Positions 6,255-7,304 of a stretch of DNA of 7,304 bases are shown here, one piece after another. A program made the position numbers and the translations under genes. Source of the stretch: Bacteroidota bacterium (lineage in GTDB: Bacteria; Bacteroidota; Bacteroidia; Bacteroidales; Prolixibacteraceae); NCBI GenBank assembly GCA_030706665.1, contig JAUZOB010000164.1:1-7304 (forward strand), given 5' to 3'. A model generated the notes under the pieces. The model saw only the letters and a program-made list of their open reading frames with translations, was not told the DNA's origin and ran no database searches. Positions within the stretch are counted from its first letter, which is position 1. Every line of letters begins with the position of its first letter.

Positions 6255-6863
6255 ATGAGTGATACTTACAGGACAATTCGCGCTGCATCAGAAGGACTTT
6301 TTAAAGATAAAGGAAGTAGGTTTATTGCCTATGCTTTCCCTGTTTACACAGAAGAAGAAATCAGGGAGCATGTCAACCGATTAAAGAAAGAACATCATGC
6401 AGCCCGGCATCATTGTTATGCATGGCGATTAGGGGCCGAAAACCAGACCTTCAGAGCAAATGACGATGGAGAACCTTCGGGTACTGCCGGGAAGCCTATT
6501 TTGGGCCAAATACAGTCCTTTGATCTCACCAACATACTTGTAGTTGTCGTTCGTTATTTCGGAGGGACATTATTGGGAGTAAGCGGTTTAATCAATGCAT
6601 ATCGTTCTGCGACCATTGAAGTAATCAATAACTCCGAAATCATATCCTGTATTGTAGAAGACGTCATAAAAGTTGAATACGATTATCTGAATATGAACGA
6701 GGTTATGCGCATTGTCAAAGATGAATCCCTCGAAATTATCTCTACTCAATTTGATCTTAAATGTGTTTTAAAAATCTCAGTGCGTCAATCTGAGTCAGAA
6801 CGTATCACCGAAATGCTAAATAAATTAATCGGGGTAAAAGCAGAACCTGAAGGAACCCGATAA
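6255..6863 (+). CDS. yigZ: YigZ/IMPACT family protein (UPF0029 plus DUF1949-type C-terminus)
   Basis: A 202-aa soluble protein of the widespread YigZ/IMPACT family. The eukaryotic relative IMPACT binds GCN1 and restrains Gcn2 signalling; the bacterial role is not established. The N-terminal UPF0029 domain (about 15-122) shows 'HHAARHHCYAWRLG' (47-60), the signature 'NDDGEPSGTAGKPIL' (69-83) and 'VVRYFGGTLLGVSGLINAY' (98-116). A smaller ferredoxin-like C-terminal domain (about 135-195, DUF1949 type) follows. Length is normal and nothing is disrupted. The ATG at 6255 is used. An out-of-frame ATG four bases earlier (6251) stops after three codons. The 40-base gap after dnaA has only a poor promoter-like TTAATTTG (6211-6218) and no terminator, so read-through from dnaA is plausible. 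Confidence 0.95.
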   Translation: MSDTYRTIRAASEGLFKDKGSRFIAYAFPVYTEEEIREHVNRLKKEHHAARHHCYAWRLGAENQTFRANDDGEPSGTAGKPILGQIQSFDLTNILVVVVRYFGGTLLGVSGLINAYRSATIEVINNSEIISCIVEDVIKVEYDYLNMNEVMRIVKDESLEIISTQFDLKCVLKISVRQSESERITEMLNKLIGVKAEPEGTR

Positions 6864-7116
6864 ACAAAGAACCCTCCCTACAATTAGATTTATCAGCTCT
6901 CGCAATTCTTTCTCATCCAAATAACTATTCTCTTTTTCTTCAAAAAAATTCTTTCAGAGTATATAAGCATCCAGTTCTTTATCAATTTAAGTGATTAAAA
7001 ACCTGATATTTATCAAAATACAATAAACAAAAAAACAAAATTGAATCTATTCAGCAAAAATTATAAGATTGCTTACGAATCTTGCACACTTAGTGGAACT
7101 AAATAAAGATCAAAGT

Positions 7117-7148
7117 ATTATATCACACCTAATTTAATGTGATATGAT
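7117..7148. repeat. Inverted repeat ATATCACA/TGTGATAT
   Basis: ATATCACA (7120-7127) and TGTGATAT (7138-7145) are perfect 8-bp arms around a 10-base spacer. The stem extends to 7117 and 7148 with one G-T pair. It could act as a weak terminator for rightward transcription (GATTTTC follows) or as a protein-binding site; it lies over 250 bases from the yigZ stop. Confidence 0.45.
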
Positions 7149-7184
7149 TTTCAAATAATTGGAAGCATAACCATAATAATAAAG

Positions 7185-7209
7185 CAAATATATAGCAACA
7201 CTATATTTG
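7185..7209. promoter_or_regulatory. Paired inverted -7-like elements (CAAATATA / TATATTTG)
   Basis: TATATTTG at 7202-7209 fits the Bacteroidota -7 consensus TAnnTTTG exactly, and its reverse complement sits at 7185-7192, nine bases away. They may be two facing promoter elements or one 8-bp palindromic site. No good TTTG -33 element was found for the plus-strand copy. If it is active, transcription would run into the structured GC-richer sequence at the right edge. Confidence 0.3.
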
Positions 7210-7231
7210 AACCGACCTCGAGAGGTAGTTC
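7209..7231. repeat. GC-richer hairpin-forming inverted repeat
   Basis: GAAC (7209-7212) pairs with GTTC (7228-7231), and ACCTC (7215-7219) with GAGGT (7222-7226), giving a two-part stem with a small internal loop and a tight tip (tetraloop CGAG if the last C-G pair stays open). It marks the start of the compositional change at the right end. Confidence 0.4.
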
Positions 7232-7248
7232 AAACATGGTCCTATATA

Positions 7249-7290
7249 TCCTTTCGACGAATGAACCACGACTGAACCACGTCTAAAGGA
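7249..7290. repeat. Imperfect inverted repeat enclosing a tandem direct repeat
   Basis: TCCTTTCGACG (7249-7259) and CGTCTAAAGGA (7280-7290) pair at 10 of 11 positions around a 20-base loop. The 9-mer TGAACCACG occurs at 7262-7270 and again at 7273-7281, an 11-base period, within the loop and into the right arm. Possibly part of a structured RNA, a mobile-element end or a multicopy repeat; the window ends too soon to decide. Confidence 0.45.
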
Positions 7291-7304
7291 CGAACGAAGT
7301 AAGG

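Larger units (their letters stand above)
6864..7304. other. Non-coding region downstream of yigZ, to the window end
   Basis: No supported gene. The first 250 bases are AT-rich, with A-runs (7027-7040) and a weak 6-bp stem AAGATT/AATCTT (7065-7083), and no clear terminator straight after the yigZ stop. From 7117 a series of inverted repeats begins. From about 7210 the GC content rises to about 46%, from roughly a quarter just before. A 20-codon minus-strand frame (7304-7242) and a 33-codon one in another frame stay open to the edge, too short to judge. Confidence 0.6.

Noticed and set aside
6825..6953. Minus-strand frame of 42 codons with a helical, Glu/Lys-rich stretch (FFEEKENSYLDEKELRELIN)
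   Set aside because: The composition looks protein-like, but there is no ATG, a TGA sits immediately upstream, and it overlaps the yigZ 3' end. A decayed small gene cannot be excluded but is not supported.
7262..7281. Start of a CRISPR array (TGAACCACG twice)
   Set aside because: Repeats are 9 bases with a 2-base gap, far from CRISPR dimensions, and no cas gene is present.
7242..7304. Partial minus-strand CDS entering from the right edge
   Set aside because: Only 20 codons (33 in another frame) and full of short repeats; both frames are open, so neither can be called.
7200..7304. tRNA, tmRNA, SRP RNA or start of an rRNA operon at the right end
   Set aside because: No cloverleaf, T-loop or other conserved core sequence of these RNAs could be recognised, although the stretch is structured.

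Overview
The window looks like chromosomal core sequence from a member of the Bacteroidota, most likely order Bacteroidales. The DNA is AT-rich, the starts have A-rich upstream stretches rather than Shine-Dalgarno sequences, and TAnnTTTG-type -7 promoter elements occur at plausible positions. The proteins (a Bacteroidota-type LptD, a LytC/AmiC-type amidase, an MCE protein with the typical 'RVNPQRYIHFS' segment, DnaA, a YigZ/IMPACT protein) all fit that phylum. No transposase, integrase, CRISPR array, tRNA or rRNA was recognised.

Layout: (1) 1-1478, minus strand: the N-terminal 492 codons of lptD, the outer-membrane LPS translocon, running off the left edge. (2) 1479-1626: a divergent promoter region with a -7 element for each direction and a small palindrome between them. 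(3) 1627-2805, plus: a secreted zinc N-acetylmuramoyl-L-alanine amidase with a C-terminal SPOR-like domain. (4) 2863-4113, plus: an MCE/MlaD-family lipid-transport protein, probably co-transcribed with the amidase. It also ends in a SPOR-like domain that aligns by eye with the one in the amidase. (5) 4114-4789: 676 bases of AT-rich non-coding DNA with a perfect 16-bp inverted repeat (terminator candidate), then weak DnaA-box-like 9-mers and small palindromes beside long A/T tracts, a possible oriC or dnaA control region. (6) 4790-6214: dnaA. (7) 6255-6863: a YigZ/IMPACT-family protein 40 bases downstream of dnaA. (8) 6864-7304: non-coding; its last ~190 bases hold four inverted repeats and a jump to about 46% GC, unexplained and cut by the window edge.

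The left part is an envelope-biogenesis block (LPS export, peptidoglycan hydrolysis, lipid transport) next to the replication initiator. The most notable observation is that the amidase and the MCE protein carry homologous C-terminal SPOR-like domains. SPOR domains bind denuded glycan strands at division septa, so the arrangement suggests, as inference only, that lipid transport by this MCE protein is tied to the peptidoglycan sites where the amidase works. Otherwise the window is mostly ordinary housekeeping sequence.
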